Notes: generated from the letters alone by a model not told the origin. A stretch of DNA of 64,000 bases from an uncultured Erythrobacter sp. (GCF_947499705.1 NZ_CANMPJ010000001.1:221501-285500), one strand, 5' to 3'. Positions 44,013 through 53,547 are shown, counted from the stretch's first letter. Program-made: numbers and translations.

Positions 44013-44759
44013 TCAACCGACTAATGGCGCGACCACACGATCACCGACCGTTCTTTGCATCAGGTCGATGATTGCTTCCTTGTTGCGTTGTATCCGCTGC
44101 GAAAGTCCGCCAACCCCAATCACGAATTTGGGATGACTGGGGATGATCATCGCAATAGCACCGGTGTCTTGCAGGATCAGGTCGAACCCAACCGCATAGC
44201 CGCGCTCTCGCGTTGCCTCCACTTCTGCCATCACCTCTGCCAATTCCAACTGATCCGCAGCGCTTCCACCCTGCAATCTGACCCGTGTCAGCAGCTTGCT
44301 GATTTGATCATCACTTAGTGGCGCAAGGCAGGCTGTCCCCACTGCCGATCCGAAAAGCGGGCCAAGATAGCCCTCTGTCAGGGAGAGTGAGATCGGAAAC
44401 GTGCCGGGCAAGACACGCACAAATTGCATGTTCAGATCGATCTGGGTCGAAAGGGTGACGGTTTCTCCGGTTCCCTCGTGCAAAGCTTCCAACATTTCGA
44501 GGATTTCATTGGTCAGCAACTTGTCAGGGATCCATTCACCGAGGCCCGTAACGCTCACTGTGGGGAAATAGCGGCGGCTCTGCGTGTCCCAGGAAAGATA
44601 GCCAAGTTTCACAAGGCTTTTCAGAACGGCATTCGTGCTCGAACTCGGATAGCCGAGCTCAGTTGCGATCTGAGAGCCTGAAAGAGGTTCGCGTTTGACC
44701 CTGAACAATTCCAGAACGGCGAGAACCCTGCCGACCGACTTTACAACATCGTCCGCCAT
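44013..44759 (-). CDS. IclR-family transcriptional regulator
   Basis: About 248 residues: an N-terminal winged helix-turn-helix (VKSVGRVLAVLELFRVKREPLSGSQIATELGYPSSSTNAVLKSLVKLGYL) and a C-terminal effector domain typical of IclR (GTACLAPLSDDQISKLL, RERGYAVGFDLILQDTGAIAMIIP). Effectors are usually small aromatic or organic acids. The ATG at 44759 is chosen; another at 44771 would add four residues. A CATATATGTG motif lies immediately ahead (44769-44778) and recurs upstream of the TonB receptor gene, suggesting IclR control of both. Confidence 0.85.
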   Translation of the reverse strand: MADDVVKSVGRVLAVLELFRVKREPLSGSQIATELGYPSSSTNAVLKSLVKLGYLSWDTQSRRYFPTVSVTGLGEWIPDKLLTNEILEMLEALHEGTGETVTLSTQIDLNMQFVRVLPGTFPISLSLTEGYLGPLFGSAVGTACLAPLSDDQISKLLTRVRLQGGSAADQLELAEVMAEVEATRERGYAVGFDLILQDTGAIAMIIPSHPKFVIGVGGLSQRIQRNKEAIIDLMQRTVGDRVVAPLVG

Positions 44760-44768
44760 CGAAGAATC

Positions 44769-44778
44769 CATATATGTG
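44769..44778. promoter_or_regulatory. CATATATGTG motif upstream of iclR-type gene
   Basis: This decamer is centred on a CATATATG palindrome and lies about 10 bases ahead of the chosen regulator start. The same decamer is found at 49519-49528, ahead of the TonB receptor gene. It is a candidate operator for autoregulation; it overlaps a possible earlier start codon (44771), so start choice affects this reading. Confidence 0.4.
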
Positions 44779-45038
44779 AAAACCGCTCGCTCGTATACGG
44801 CGCATAAAGACTGGGGTGAAGCCCATTTATGCCTCGGTCGCCTGCGGGCATCCGTCAATCGCCGAAAAGAGCTTCGAATATCATGGCTGCGAATCAACCG
44901 AGATTGTGGGCGCGTTCCCGCTATCGCCATGCGATTACAGGAAAGACATCTGGGGCAATCTGTCTCAGCAATGGGTAGGGTGGATCAATGTGTTAAGTTA
45001 GGCTGGTTGCTTGCATCTGGCTTTCGGGGAGAAACTGA

Positions 45039-46100
45039 GTGAGTGGGTTGAACGAGCAAAGTGTATCGGATGCGATCTTTGCCCGACTTCGCAAGATCCG
45101 CAGCGCCACATTCGTGGCTCTTGTCCTCGCCCCGCTGTCCATTCTCCATGCTCAATCCTCCGATGATCCGGCCGAATCCGAATGGATGCAGCTGGAAATT
45201 GCTGACGTCGCCGAACAGTCGTGGGATGCGAGTTCGCCCTACGGTCGTATCAAGACCGTCTTCAAGCGTGAGAAGGCCAATCTGAAGTTTATCGAGATCC
45301 CGCCAACATGGGACACTGGCCTGCCGCCGCGCGGCGGCCCCGGCAACGAGATCGGGCCGCATTATCACGACTTTTCGGAATGGGCATACATTCTGGGCGG
45401 AGATTATGTGATCTACGAGCCGGTCAGCCCCTATCAGCGCAACCCGATCCAGCACCGCTGGGTTGAGGGCACTTGGCTGGATCGTCCACCCTATTCGCTG
45501 CATAGCGGGGATTGGGAAACCGGCGGGATCCGCAGGCAGAACCCGGCCACGCTGCTTCTGTTTGCCGAGGGCGACACGCCCAACATGTTCACCGATTCAG
45601 ACAACCGGCAACCGGTTCTCCATGGTGAGCCGGATCCCGAAGTGCCAGACTATCGGTCAATCAGTTTCAAGAGTCCGCTGATCGTAAGTTCCGGTTCCGT
45701 GCTGGAATGGGAAAAGGACACGCAGGTCGAAGGCCGACTGGTCAAGTGGCTCAGCGACGATCCCGAGGGCGGCTTCCGCGCGCAATTGATCAAGGTGCCG
45801 CCGGGTTGGTCGCACCCGGACGGCGCGAACAAGAGCTATTTCGAAAGCGCGCATCGGCTGCGCTATCTCCTTTACGGTGATCTGACGATCGCGCAGCACG
45901 CAGATCCCGATAGCGACGGTACAGCAAGGCGCCTCGAAAAAGCTGACTTCATCTACCAGCCACCGCGCAGCCTTTGGGCGTATGATGCGGGACCGGTCAC
46001 GGAAAACGGAGCGGTGTGGCTGGAGATTACCTACGCCAATGGATTGGCCCGCAGCAAAGGGCCGATCGAAAAGGTGAAACACATTCGTGAAGGCGATTGA
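45039..46100 (+). CDS. Secreted cupin-like protein, copy 1
   Basis: A 353-residue protein with an N-terminal signal sequence (hydrophobic stretch about residues 23-39, cleavage near HAQSS). The body appears to be a double cupin: the first domain has IGPHYHDFSEWAYILGGDYVIYEP with metal-binding His residues, the second WSHPDGANKSYFESAHRLRYLLYGDL. Cupins bind metals and carry out many oxidations or isomerisations; ChrR-like members are anti-sigma regulators. The second half is nearly identical to the second half of copy 2. No function can be assigned with confidence. Confidence 0.72.
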   Translation: MSGLNEQSVSDAIFARLRKIRSATFVALVLAPLSILHAQSSDDPAESEWMQLEIADVAEQSWDASSPYGRIKTVFKREKANLKFIEIPPTWDTGLPPRGGPGNEIGPHYHDFSEWAYILGGDYVIYEPVSPYQRNPIQHRWVEGTWLDRPPYSLHSGDWETGGIRRQNPATLLLFAEGDTPNMFTDSDNRQPVLHGEPDPEVPDYRSISFKSPLIVSSGSVLEWEKDTQVEGRLVKWLSDDPEGGFRAQLIKVPPGWSHPDGANKSYFESAHRLRYLLYGDLTIAQHADPDSDGTARRLEKADFIYQPPRSLWAYDAGPVTENGAVWLEITYANGLARSKGPIEKVKHIREGD

Positions 46101-47154
46101 GCAGATGGTAAGGCGGCAGCCCCACTGGGAGAACGCTCTTTCAAGTGCACTGCGCCGAACCACCATTGCGGCTCTGCTAGCCATTCCCCTAACCGCCGCC
46201 ACCGCCGGAACAATGGAAGCCTCCGCACACGGCGAATGGGCGCAGCTCGAAATCGTCGATGTGGCGGACCAGCCATGGGACGCAAACTCGCCCTATGGCC
46301 GGATCAAAACTGTCTTCAAGAGAGAGCGGAGCAATCTCAAGTTTATCGAGTTTCCGCCAACGTTAGGCACTGGCCTGCCTGCGCGCGGGGAGCAAGGCAA
46401 TGAGGTGGGTCCTCATTATCATTTGTTTTCCGAGTGGGCTTATCTCCTGAGCGGAGATTACGTGCTGTATGAGCCGGTAAGCCCGTATCAGCGCAACCCT
46501 GTTCAGCACCGTTGGAGCGAAGGTACATGGATGGATCGTCCACCCTATTCTCTGCATAGCGGGGATTGGGCAACCGGCGGTATCAGGGCGCAAAATCCAT
46601 CCACCCTGATCCTGTTTGAGGAAGGGACGCGTTCCATCTCGCTGGATCCGAAAGGTAATATGCCGCCGGTCCTCGATGCCGAACCCAACCCTGATGTTGC
46701 GGATTATCGCTCGATCAGTTTCAAGCCGCCGCTGATCGTGAATACAGGCTCGGCCCTGGAATGGGAAAAGGACACGCAGGTCGAAGGCCGATTGGTCAAG
46801 TGGCTCAGTGACGATCCCGAGGGCGGTTTCCGCGCGCAATTGATCAAGGTGCCGCCGGGTTGGTCGCATCCGGACGGCGCGAACAAGAGCTATTTTGAAA
46901 GCGCGCATCGGCTGCGTTATCTCCTTTACGGTGATCTGACGATCGCGCAGCACGCAGACCCCGACAGTGGCGGGACAGCAAAGCGCCTCGAGAAAGCCGA
47001 TTTCATCTACCAGCCACCGGGCAGCCTGTGGGCGTATGATGCGGGACCAGTCACGGAAAACGGAGCGGTTTGGCTGGAGATTACCTACGCCAATGGATTG
47101 GCCCGCAGCAAAAGGCCGATCGCAAAGGCCCGCAAGATACTGACCAGAGATTAG
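46087..47154 (+). CDS. Secreted cupin-like protein, copy 2
   Basis: A 355-residue tandem copy of the previous protein. It has a signal peptide (about residues 24-42), the first cupin motif VGPHYHLFSEWAYLLSGDYVLYEP and the same second domain WSHPDGANKSYFESAHRLRYLLYGDL. It starts within the end of copy 1 (14-base overlap), so both are co-translated. Copy-specific changes are concentrated in the first half, which suggests similar function with different ligands, or a heteromeric pair. Confidence 0.72.
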   Translation: MKAIEQMVRRQPHWENALSSALRRTTIAALLAIPLTAATAGTMEASAHGEWAQLEIVDVADQPWDANSPYGRIKTVFKRERSNLKFIEFPPTLGTGLPARGEQGNEVGPHYHLFSEWAYLLSGDYVLYEPVSPYQRNPVQHRWSEGTWMDRPPYSLHSGDWATGGIRAQNPSTLILFEEGTRSISLDPKGNMPPVLDAEPNPDVADYRSISFKPPLIVNTGSALEWEKDTQVEGRLVKWLSDDPEGGFRAQLIKVPPGWSHPDGANKSYFESAHRLRYLLYGDLTIAQHADPDSGGTAKRLEKADFIYQPPGSLWAYDAGPVTENGAVWLEITYANGLARSKRPIAKARKILTRD

Positions 47155-47225
47155 AACGAAAAGTCGAACCGATGAACGATCGGCAGTGCTGAACAACGAA
47201 CAGAACTTAGGACAGGACAAGAACC

Positions 47226-48398
47226 ATGATGACACCTGATTATGAGCAGTTTCGGCATGCGGTATTACCAGAGCAGAACCATGATGAGTTTGCCCGGCAA
47301 GAGTTCGTCAAGTCGCTGAAACTCTATCTGGCGACACATGTTTCGCCGAAGAACCGGCTCGTTTACGAACAAATGGCCAAGCCGCAGTTCGAGCGTGAAA
47401 ACGGTCGAGCGCCCGAAACCCGGCATGAAGTTCGCAAGGTGATGAACAAGCAGGGCTATTACCGGTTCTGGAGTTCGATGCTGCGCACCAGTCAGGAGAT
47501 GATGTGGGCGTCTTGCCAATTACCGATTGAGCGGCAGTTGGACGGCCTGATCGATCAGGCAAAAGCCACTGGAGAGGCGGGCGGTTCGCTGCGGCTGGAT
47601 CCGGCGCTGGAAATCCCGAAATACCACACTGCTGTCGACATTCATTGCCAGCCCGGTGCCTACCACACGGAATTTGCTGATGAGGACGTCGCGGCAGGCG
47701 CGCTCTATGACAGCGGAGTGTATGTCTATGCGATGGGCCGGATGGGCCCTTTCAATGACGATATGGGCGCCAGCCAAGTCGGGTATATCAAAGCCAAATT
47801 TCCGGATTTTGCGCCAAAGCGTATTCTGGATCTGGGCTGCGCAGTCGGCCACAGCACCTTGCCCTATGTCGACGCGTATCCGGATGCCGAAGTGCACGCG
47901 GTCGATGTTGCCGCGCCGATGCTGCGATATGCGCATTCACGCGCAGAATCGCTTGGCAAGACAGTTCATTTTTCGCAGCAGAACGCCGAAAAGCTCGATT
48001 TTGAAGATGGCAGTTTCGACCTGATCGTGTCGCACATCCTGCTGCACGAAACGTCGGCCAAAGCGCTCAAGAACATCCTGTCCGAATGCTCACGGCTGCT
48101 CGCTCCTGGTGGGTTGATGGTGCACAGCGAAACCCCGCCATACAAGGATATGGACGAGTATGATGCGTTCATCCTTGATTGGGATACTTACAACAATAAC
48201 GAGCCGTTCTGGGGCTACACACACGAACTGGATCTTGACGATCTGGTGTCGGAGGCCGGGTTCGATCCGGCGCACAATTTTGAAGCACTGGCTCCGAGCG
48301 TTTTCGAGGCAGCACAGAACAAACGAACCAATATTTTCCAGGGGGGCGATTTTGGCGGTGGCGGAATCTGGTACCTCTGGGGCTGCTGGAAGAAATAA
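47226..48398 (+). CDS. SAM-dependent methyltransferase-fold protein
   Basis: A 390-residue protein. The C-terminal 200 residues form a class I methyltransferase: ILDLGCAVGHST near residue 199 binds SAM, HAVDVAAPMLRYAHSRAE and DGSFDLIVSHILLHET follow. The N-terminal 160 residues are a separate, largely helical domain (KLYLATHVSPKNRLVYEQM, RFWSSMLRTSQEMMWASCQ) that I do not recognise and may bind the substrate. It follows the cupin pair by 71 bases and precedes a small protein. Methyl transfer here could consume or produce the methylated substrate. Confidence 0.8.
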   Translation: MMTPDYEQFRHAVLPEQNHDEFARQEFVKSLKLYLATHVSPKNRLVYEQMAKPQFERENGRAPETRHEVRKVMNKQGYYRFWSSMLRTSQEMMWASCQLPIERQLDGLIDQAKATGEAGGSLRLDPALEIPKYHTAVDIHCQPGAYHTEFADEDVAAGALYDSGVYVYAMGRMGPFNDDMGASQVGYIKAKFPDFAPKRILDLGCAVGHSTLPYVDAYPDAEVHAVDVAAPMLRYAHSRAESLGKTVHFSQQNAEKLDFEDGSFDLIVSHILLHETSAKALKNILSECSRLLAPGGLMVHSETPPYKDMDEYDAFILDWDTYNNNEPFWGYTHELDLDDLVSEAGFDPAHNFEALAPSVFEAAQNKRTNIFQGGDFGGGGIWYLWGCWKK

Positions 48399-48412
48399 GG
48401 GATTGTCGACAC

Positions 48413-48775
48413 ATGGAAAATGAGCACAGCTTGCAGAAGCACGCCAAAGGTCAACGGCCCTATTTCTTCGATGATCCGGCTATCGACAAACTCCTGGCCA
48501 TGCTGATGGCATCTTGCGGCGAGGTCGCGGTCCTTCGTGATCGTCTGGACACGGTTGAACGCCTGTTGGAGGCTAAGGGTCTGGTCGCGCGCGAAGAGAT
48601 CGAGTCTTTCAGTCCAACAAAGCCGATTCTGGAAGAGCGTGATGCGAGGCGTGAAGGTTCACTCGCTCAGATCCTGCGCATAATCGATATCGATCTCGAC
48701 AATGGCGAGATGGGGCGCAACGATGATTCCCCTGAATGGAACAGTGTCATCAACGCCGTTGCCTCCCCTGAATAG
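48413..48775 (+). CDS. Small protein of unknown function
   Basis: A 120-residue protein directly after the methyltransferase gene (14-base gap). The middle (MASCGEVAVLRDRLDTVERLLEAKGLV) is predicted to be helical, possibly a short coiled coil, and the second half is charged. No family is recognised. Close spacing suggests it works with the methyltransferase, perhaps as a subunit. Confidence 0.65.
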   Translation: MENEHSLQKHAKGQRPYFFDDPAIDKLLAMLMASCGEVAVLRDRLDTVERLLEAKGLVAREEIESFSPTKPILEERDARREGSLAQILRIIDIDLDNGEMGRNDDSPEWNSVINAVASPE

Positions 48776-49610
48776 AGCGAGCGGATGCCTGCAATGACCC
48801 GCCTGTGATCCAAAAGACCGTTGCGGAGAATGGGCAACACGCGCTCTAGCTACTTTCAGCGACGTCCGTTGAGGGTGGGTGCATGCTAGCTCTCTCACAA
48901 AATTTTGAACGCGTTTGTTGCTCTGAATTGACGCCCGAATTGGCGCGCCGGCAAAGCATCAAACGCGCCCTCTAAATTGCAGGCCTTTCGTCTCTGATCC
49001 AGTCTTTCACAGCAGCGAAAGACGCGCCCAAAGACGGACCTGTCAAAGACCATTCCAATATGAGCCACGGTTTTGGCCGTGAGACGCGTTGAGGAGGAGC
49101 TTCAAGCGCATGTGAAACAGAATTGCGCTTGGCTTGGACAGGAGGCCTGATGAATGCGGTTATTGGCTGTTTTGCGCAATCACTATGCGATAATCTGGCA
49201 AATTGATCAGCCAGCTTCCGGTCAGGCACGCAGGCTTACGCAGCCCTCCAGGAAGAGGCGACGGGCCCCCTAGGCGAAAGCCCCTAATTCCCGGTCGGAG
49301 CTGGACGATTGTAAGCTCTGAGAAATTTCGAGGGTCGCTTGTTTCTAAGGAAATTCAAACACGTAATTGCAAGTTGGGGGCTGCAGTGCACACTGTTTGG
49401 CGTGCTCCCAATGCATCCAACTTTTTCCGCTTCGTGTAGTGCACCGCTCCGCCTTCCATATGCTGCGAAGCCCGTATCCTACATGGCTGTTGGGCATCAC
49501 ATATCCGGAAAACAAATTCATATATGTGCAATCCGATTTACAACGGTGAATAAGCATGTAGACCACGAGGCAGACATCTCGCCCATTCTTGGGAGTTGTT
49601 GGAGGGAAAA
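48776..49610. promoter_or_regulatory. Long upstream region of TonB receptor gene
   Basis: About 830 bases without a supported gene. It holds a short hairpin CACGG/CCGTG (49066-49070 and 49077-49081) without a T-run, and the motif CATATATGTG at 49519-49528, which also occurs by the IclR-type gene. The minus strand around 48972-49229 gives an 85-codon open frame with no family match. The long leader and the shared motif point to regulated expression of the receptor. Confidence 0.45.
49519..49528. promoter_or_regulatory. CATATATGTG motif upstream of TonB receptor
   Basis: Identical decamer to that at 44769-44778 next to the IclR-type gene. It lies about 90 bases before the receptor start. Two copies in promoter-like positions of a regulator and of a likely target suggest an IclR operator, though a ten-base AT-rich palindrome can recur by chance. 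Confidence 0.4.
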
Positions 49611-51854
49611 ATGATCAGCAAGTTTGGATTAGGCGGTCGCCGTAAATGGACCGCTGCAGCATGTGCTGCATTGTGCGTGAATGGGGCAGGCGCGGCGATC
49701 GCGCAGGACGCAGAATCCGATAGTTCGGGGACTCAGGTATCCCAAGGGAATGCCGACATTATCGTCACGGCGCAACGTAAGGAGCAATCCTTGCAGAAGG
49801 TGCCTGTCACCGTCTCGGCGTTTACATCTGAAGATCTCGGAAGGCTGGTTACGACCGACATCGGTGACGTCGTCGAATTCGTACCCAACGTGAACACGTT
49901 CAACAACGCCAACGTTCTGGGTACGGCGAACGCCTACTTTATCCGCGGCACAGGTAACTCTGAATCGATTGCAACATTCGATCCACCTGTCAGCAGCTAT
50001 GTCGATGACATTCTGGTCCCACGTCAGGGCTCATCGAACATCAGCCTTTTTGAAGTTGAGCGGGTCGAAGTGCTGCGCGGGCCGCAGGGAACGCTGTTCG
50101 GCAAGAACACGACCGGTGGTGCAGTCAACATCATCACCAAGAAGCCGGAAGACGAATTCTACGTCAGCGGCGAGATTGCTTACGGCCGGTTCAACCGGCT
50201 CGAATTGCGCGGTACAGTCAACACCCCGGTCACAGATGATCTGGCGGTCATGGTTTCCGGGTTCTATGTCGACGACGACGGCTGGATCACCAGCACTGTT
50301 ACCGGCGATGACAATTACGGCGAAGACCGCGGTTGGGGTGTTCGAGGGGCGCTTCGCTGGCATCTTTCTGACACGGTGACTTGGGATGCGAACGTTACGC
50401 GGGTCAACAGCATTGGCTACATTCCCGGTACCTCCGGTCCGGTCGGGCTGCCTTTCCCAGCACCAATCGAAGACACTGATGCGGGCGACTGGCGCACGAC
50501 AACTGCGCGTCAACAATCATGCAGAACGGGGGCAAACCCCCGTGAATGGCTGGCCAATAACTGCGCATGGAACCAGGTCGATGAGACCGCGGTGGCATCA
50601 TCGCTGAAAATTGACCTCGGTGGTTCCAACCTTGAGTTTATCACCGGGTACCGCAACACCGACCATCGGTTTGCTGTCGACTTTCTCGGTAATCGCCTGT
50701 CGCAACCGCTTAGCGCATTTGCGATCACCAACGATTCAACCCACCAGCTGTTCAGTCAGGAAGTGAAGCTGACGGGCACATTGCTCGACGGGTTCTTCTC
50801 TTACACTACTGGCGTGTATTATCTTGACGAGCGCAACGTAACCGATTTTCAGGATTACATCGCGTTTGGCGGAGGTGCGCCTTTCGAAATCGCTGACCGT
50901 CTTCTGAAGAACGACACACGCAGTTTTGCGGTCTATTCGCAGTGGGATGCCAACGTTACGGATAAGCTGACTCTGACGGCCGGCCTTCGCTGGACGGATG
51001 AGGAAAAAACTCTTGATCTGGAAGTGTTTGGAGCAGCAGGCTTCACTGAAAACGACATTCCGTTTCCTGATGAGCTGAATACCTCGCGGTTCACGCCGAA
51101 GTTCGGCATCCAGTACCAAGCAACGCCAGATATCCTGCTATTCGTTTCGGCAACCAACGGCTTCAAATCAGGCGGGTGGAATGCCCGTGCGACCAATCCA
51201 GCAGCATTCGCCGATTTCGGTCCGGAGAAGGTGTGGTCCTACGAACTTGGTTTCAAAACAGACTTGCTGAATGATCGTCTGCGTTTGAATGCGACCGTTT
51301 TCCATGCTGATTTCACCGACTTGCAGATCAATTCCGCGCTTCCGAACACCGCGCCACCTATCTTTGTGACGGGCAATGCGGGCGATTCAGAAACGACCGG
51401 TATCGAAGTCGAAATGTCGGCTGTTCCTGTCGATGGTCTGCGCATTTTCGGTAGCTTTGGCTATCAGGATGCGACGTACACGAGCCTTTCGGACCTGGCA
51501 CTGGCTGCTGGCTTTACGCTGGATTCGTCGCTGGGTAGTTCGCCAGACTTCACCGGCGCGATTGGCCTGACCTATGAGCAGGAGCTGGCTGGAACAGGCG
51601 GTCAGTTGGTGTTCACGGCGGTAGGCGATTACACCGCAGAAGCTCTTCGTGCTGCTACGCCGACTTCAATGGCGCTGATCGAAGAAGCGTTTATCGTCAA
51701 TTCAAGCCTCATGTACGAGGACGACAGTGGCCAATGGTCCATCGGAATTGAGTGTTCCAACTGCTTCAATCTGGAGCAGTACGTGACTGCCCAGCCAGCG
51801 GGTACGCAGATCGATCCAATGCGTTGGGCCATCCGCGCAAAGTTCAGGATGTAG
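49611..51854 (+). CDS. TonB-dependent outer-membrane receptor
   Basis: A 747-residue TonB receptor. Signal peptide to about residue 30 (AAIAQD), a TonB box-like stretch NADIIVTAQRKEQSLQKVPV, plug domain with GTLFGKNTTGGAVNIITKKP and a 22-strand barrel; FKSGGWNARATNPAAF is a conserved barrel segment, and it ends with an aromatic/hydrophobic FRM. Receptors of this sort in Sphingomonadales import bulky organic compounds as well as iron chelators. No TonB-ExbB-ExbD genes lie near. The ATG at 49611 follows ggaggga. Neighbours suggest uptake of the catabolic substrate. Confidence 0.93.
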   Translation: MISKFGLGGRRKWTAAACAALCVNGAGAAIAQDAESDSSGTQVSQGNADIIVTAQRKEQSLQKVPVTVSAFTSEDLGRLVTTDIGDVVEFVPNVNTFNNANVLGTANAYFIRGTGNSESIATFDPPVSSYVDDILVPRQGSSNISLFEVERVEVLRGPQGTLFGKNTTGGAVNIITKKPEDEFYVSGEIAYGRFNRLELRGTVNTPVTDDLAVMVSGFYVDDDGWITSTVTGDDNYGEDRGWGVRGALRWHLSDTVTWDANVTRVNSIGYIPGTSGPVGLPFPAPIEDTDAGDWRTTTARQQSCRTGANPREWLANNCAWNQVDETAVASSLKIDLGGSNLEFITGYRNTDHRFAVDFLGNRLSQPLSAFAITNDSTHQLFSQEVKLTGTLLDGFFSYTTGVYYLDERNVTDFQDYIAFGGGAPFEIADRLLKNDTRSFAVYSQWDANVTDKLTLTAGLRWTDEEKTLDLEVFGAAGFTENDIPFPDELNTSRFTPKFGIQYQATPDILLFVSATNGFKSGGWNARATNPAAFADFGPEKVWSYELGFKTDLLNDRLRLNATVFHADFTDLQINSALPNTAPPIFVTGNAGDSETTGIEVEMSAVPVDGLRIFGSFGYQDATYTSLSDLALAAGFTLDSSLGSSPDFTGAIGLTYEQELAGTGGQLVFTAVGDYTAEALRAATPTSMALIEEAFIVNSSLMYEDDSGQWSIGIECSNCFNLEQYVTAQPAGTQIDPMRWAIRAKFRM

Positions 51855-51988
51855 TACCTCGTGAATGTTGGCGGGCGTGATTGCGAAGTGAACTCACTGC
51901 AATCTGCCCGCCACAATTCTCGCTGCAGTTTTGTTGACGTCAGGTAAGGTCGCCAGCTCAAACTAAACAATCCGGCAGGAGACGGACG

Positions 51989-53182
51989 ATCGCTTACAAA
52001 TTTCTCACCAATCGCCGTTCTTTGGTAAAAGGCGCGCTTGCAACAGGCCTTGCATCGACGATGCAGAGCGGCTCCTTACTGGCAAAATCAAGCGAGGATG
52101 TTGGTCCGCTCCCGCCACCCAGAACGGATCGATTGATTATCGATGCAGTTGCGCACGCATACAATCAGAGACGGGACAACCGGCGCAATCGCCTGTCTTC
52201 TTTCAATGGGGCGTATGATTATCACGTCCTTTGCTGCCCGCCAGAGCACACGCTGACGGAAGAGCAGTGGGCGCGCAATTGGCAGCCGGAAGAATTTATC
52301 GACACGATGCTGCTCGAGAGCACGACGGACATTGTGTGCATGCACTCAGTTCCGCTGTTTCAGTACAATATCGATGGGCTCGTCACGAACGAGAAGGGGG
52401 CTTACCTAAAGAAGCACTATCCCGACCGGGTGTTCTGGTACGGTGCGCTCGATCTGGGACGTCCGAGGGACGAAGTGCTGGCGCTGGCCAATGAGCTGGT
52501 GAGCCAGGGTGCTGACGGGATCAAGCTCTACCCGACCGGCTTCAACGATGAAACCGGACAGGCGACCGATTGGTATATGGACGATACCAAGATCGCCTTT
52601 CCTATTTTCGAGCATCTGCAGGATCTGGGCGTCAAACATGTCGCGATCCACAAGCTGGTCGAATATGATTTCAAGACGCTGACCAAAAAGCGTCCTTATG
52701 GCGTCAACGATATTGCCGGCGCTGCCAAGAATTTCCCCGATTTGCTGTTCCATCTGGTGCATGCTGGTTGGCTGCTCAACGAAGCGACCATTCTGCTGAT
52801 GAGCGAATATGAAAACGTCACTGCGGTGATGGAGGGGCCGATGCTCTGGCCGCTCATCGACCCGCGGCGTTTCAACGAAATGATGTACATGTACATGACC
52901 ACGGTCGGGTCGGATCGTCTCATCTATTCATCAGCCGCGACCAATCCCCATCCGCGCTTCGTGATCGAAGCGCTCGAGGCGCATAAGGCGCCCGAGGGGA
53001 CGCTGTTCGATTACCGGCTGACGCAGGAAGACAAAGACAACATCATGGGTAACAATTTCGCCCGTTTCCATGGTTTGGACATTGCGGCGACCCACGCGAA
53101 AATCGCCAATGACCGCTTCAGCAAATATCGGGCCGAAAAGGGTTTGCGACGTCCTTGGACAGCAGTGCGGGGTGAAGCATGA
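51989..53182 (+). CDS. Tat-exported amidohydrolase, non-standard start
   Basis: A PF04909-type amidohydrolase of up to 397 residues. Metal-ligand region IIDAVAHAYN near residue 50, central IAIHKL and LFHLVHAGW, and the later RLIYSSAATNPH follow. The first standard start (TTG, 52022) begins after the twin Arg; in-frame upstream codons give IAYKFLTNRRSLVKGALATG, a clear Tat signal, beginning with ATC at 51989, seven bases after aggag. I therefore propose ATC as start (or a start-codon change from ATG). An ATG at 52061 would remove the signal. It precedes and overlaps a DUF59 gene. Confidence 0.75.
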   Translation: MAYKFLTNRRSLVKGALATGLASTMQSGSLLAKSSEDVGPLPPPRTDRLIIDAVAHAYNQRRDNRRNRLSSFNGAYDYHVLCCPPEHTLTEEQWARNWQPEEFIDTMLLESTTDIVCMHSVPLFQYNIDGLVTNEKGAYLKKHYPDRVFWYGALDLGRPRDEVLALANELVSQGADGIKLYPTGFNDETGQATDWYMDDTKIAFPIFEHLQDLGVKHVAIHKLVEYDFKTLTKKRPYGVNDIAGAAKNFPDLLFHLVHAGWLLNEATILLMSEYENVTAVMEGPMLWPLIDPRRFNEMMYMYMTTVGSDRLIYSSAATNPHPRFVIEALEAHKAPEGTLFDYRLTQEDKDNIMGNNFARFHGLDIAATHAKIANDRFSKYRAEKGLRRPWTAVRGEA

Positions 53183-53547
53183 GCCAGCCACAAAGTGTCA
53201 TCGAACTCTCAAAGAAAATTGAAAAAGCTCTGGGCGAGATAGGCGATCCCTGCATGTGTCTGGCGGGCAAGGATCTCTCGATCATCGACATGGGGTTGAT
53301 CAACGAAGTGGAGCTCGACGGGAGCACTGTCCGGGTTTCCATGACTCTCACCGATCCCAACTGCTTTTTCGAGTACAAGATTTCCAATGCGGTGATCGAG
53401 ACGCTCAAGAAGCTTGACGGTGTCAGCGACGTGAAGGTGGCGATCGAGTCATTTCCGATCTGGCACGATGATCGTTTGAGTGATCGCGCCAAGTCGAACT
53501 TCAAGGAAGATTATGACGGGATACTGGCTCTTCGTCAGAGCGCGTGA
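53179..53547 (+). CDS. DUF59/MIP18-family metal-sulfur assembly protein
   Basis: A 122-residue protein of the MIP18/PaaD/SufT type: DPCMCLAGKDLSIIDMGLINEVELDG, then RVSMTLTDPNCFFEYKISNAVIETLKKLDGVSDVKVAIE. These proteins help load iron-sulfur clusters or sit as the PaaD subunit of oxygenases. The Cys-rich start (DPCMC) and the conserved TDPNC loop could bind metal. It overlaps the amidohydrolase by four bases. Presence of a dedicated assembly factor suggests a metal enzyme nearby, possibly the amidohydrolase or a missing oxygenase. Confidence 0.75.
   Translation: MSQPQSVIELSKKIEKALGEIGDPCMCLAGKDLSIIDMGLINEVELDGSTVRVSMTLTDPNCFFEYKISNAVIETLKKLDGVSDVKVAIESFPIWHDDRLSDRAKSNFKEDYDGILALRQSA

Noticed and set aside
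48972..49229. 85-codon minus-strand frame in the long leader of the TonB receptor gene
   Set aside because: No ribosome binding site, no family match and low-complexity composition; not enough to call a gene.
49240..49310. GC-rich segment with possible riboswitch-like stems before the TonB receptor
   Set aside because: I compared it by eye with cobalamin- and SAM/SAH-type riboswitch signatures and could not place the conserved core bases, so the call is not justified.
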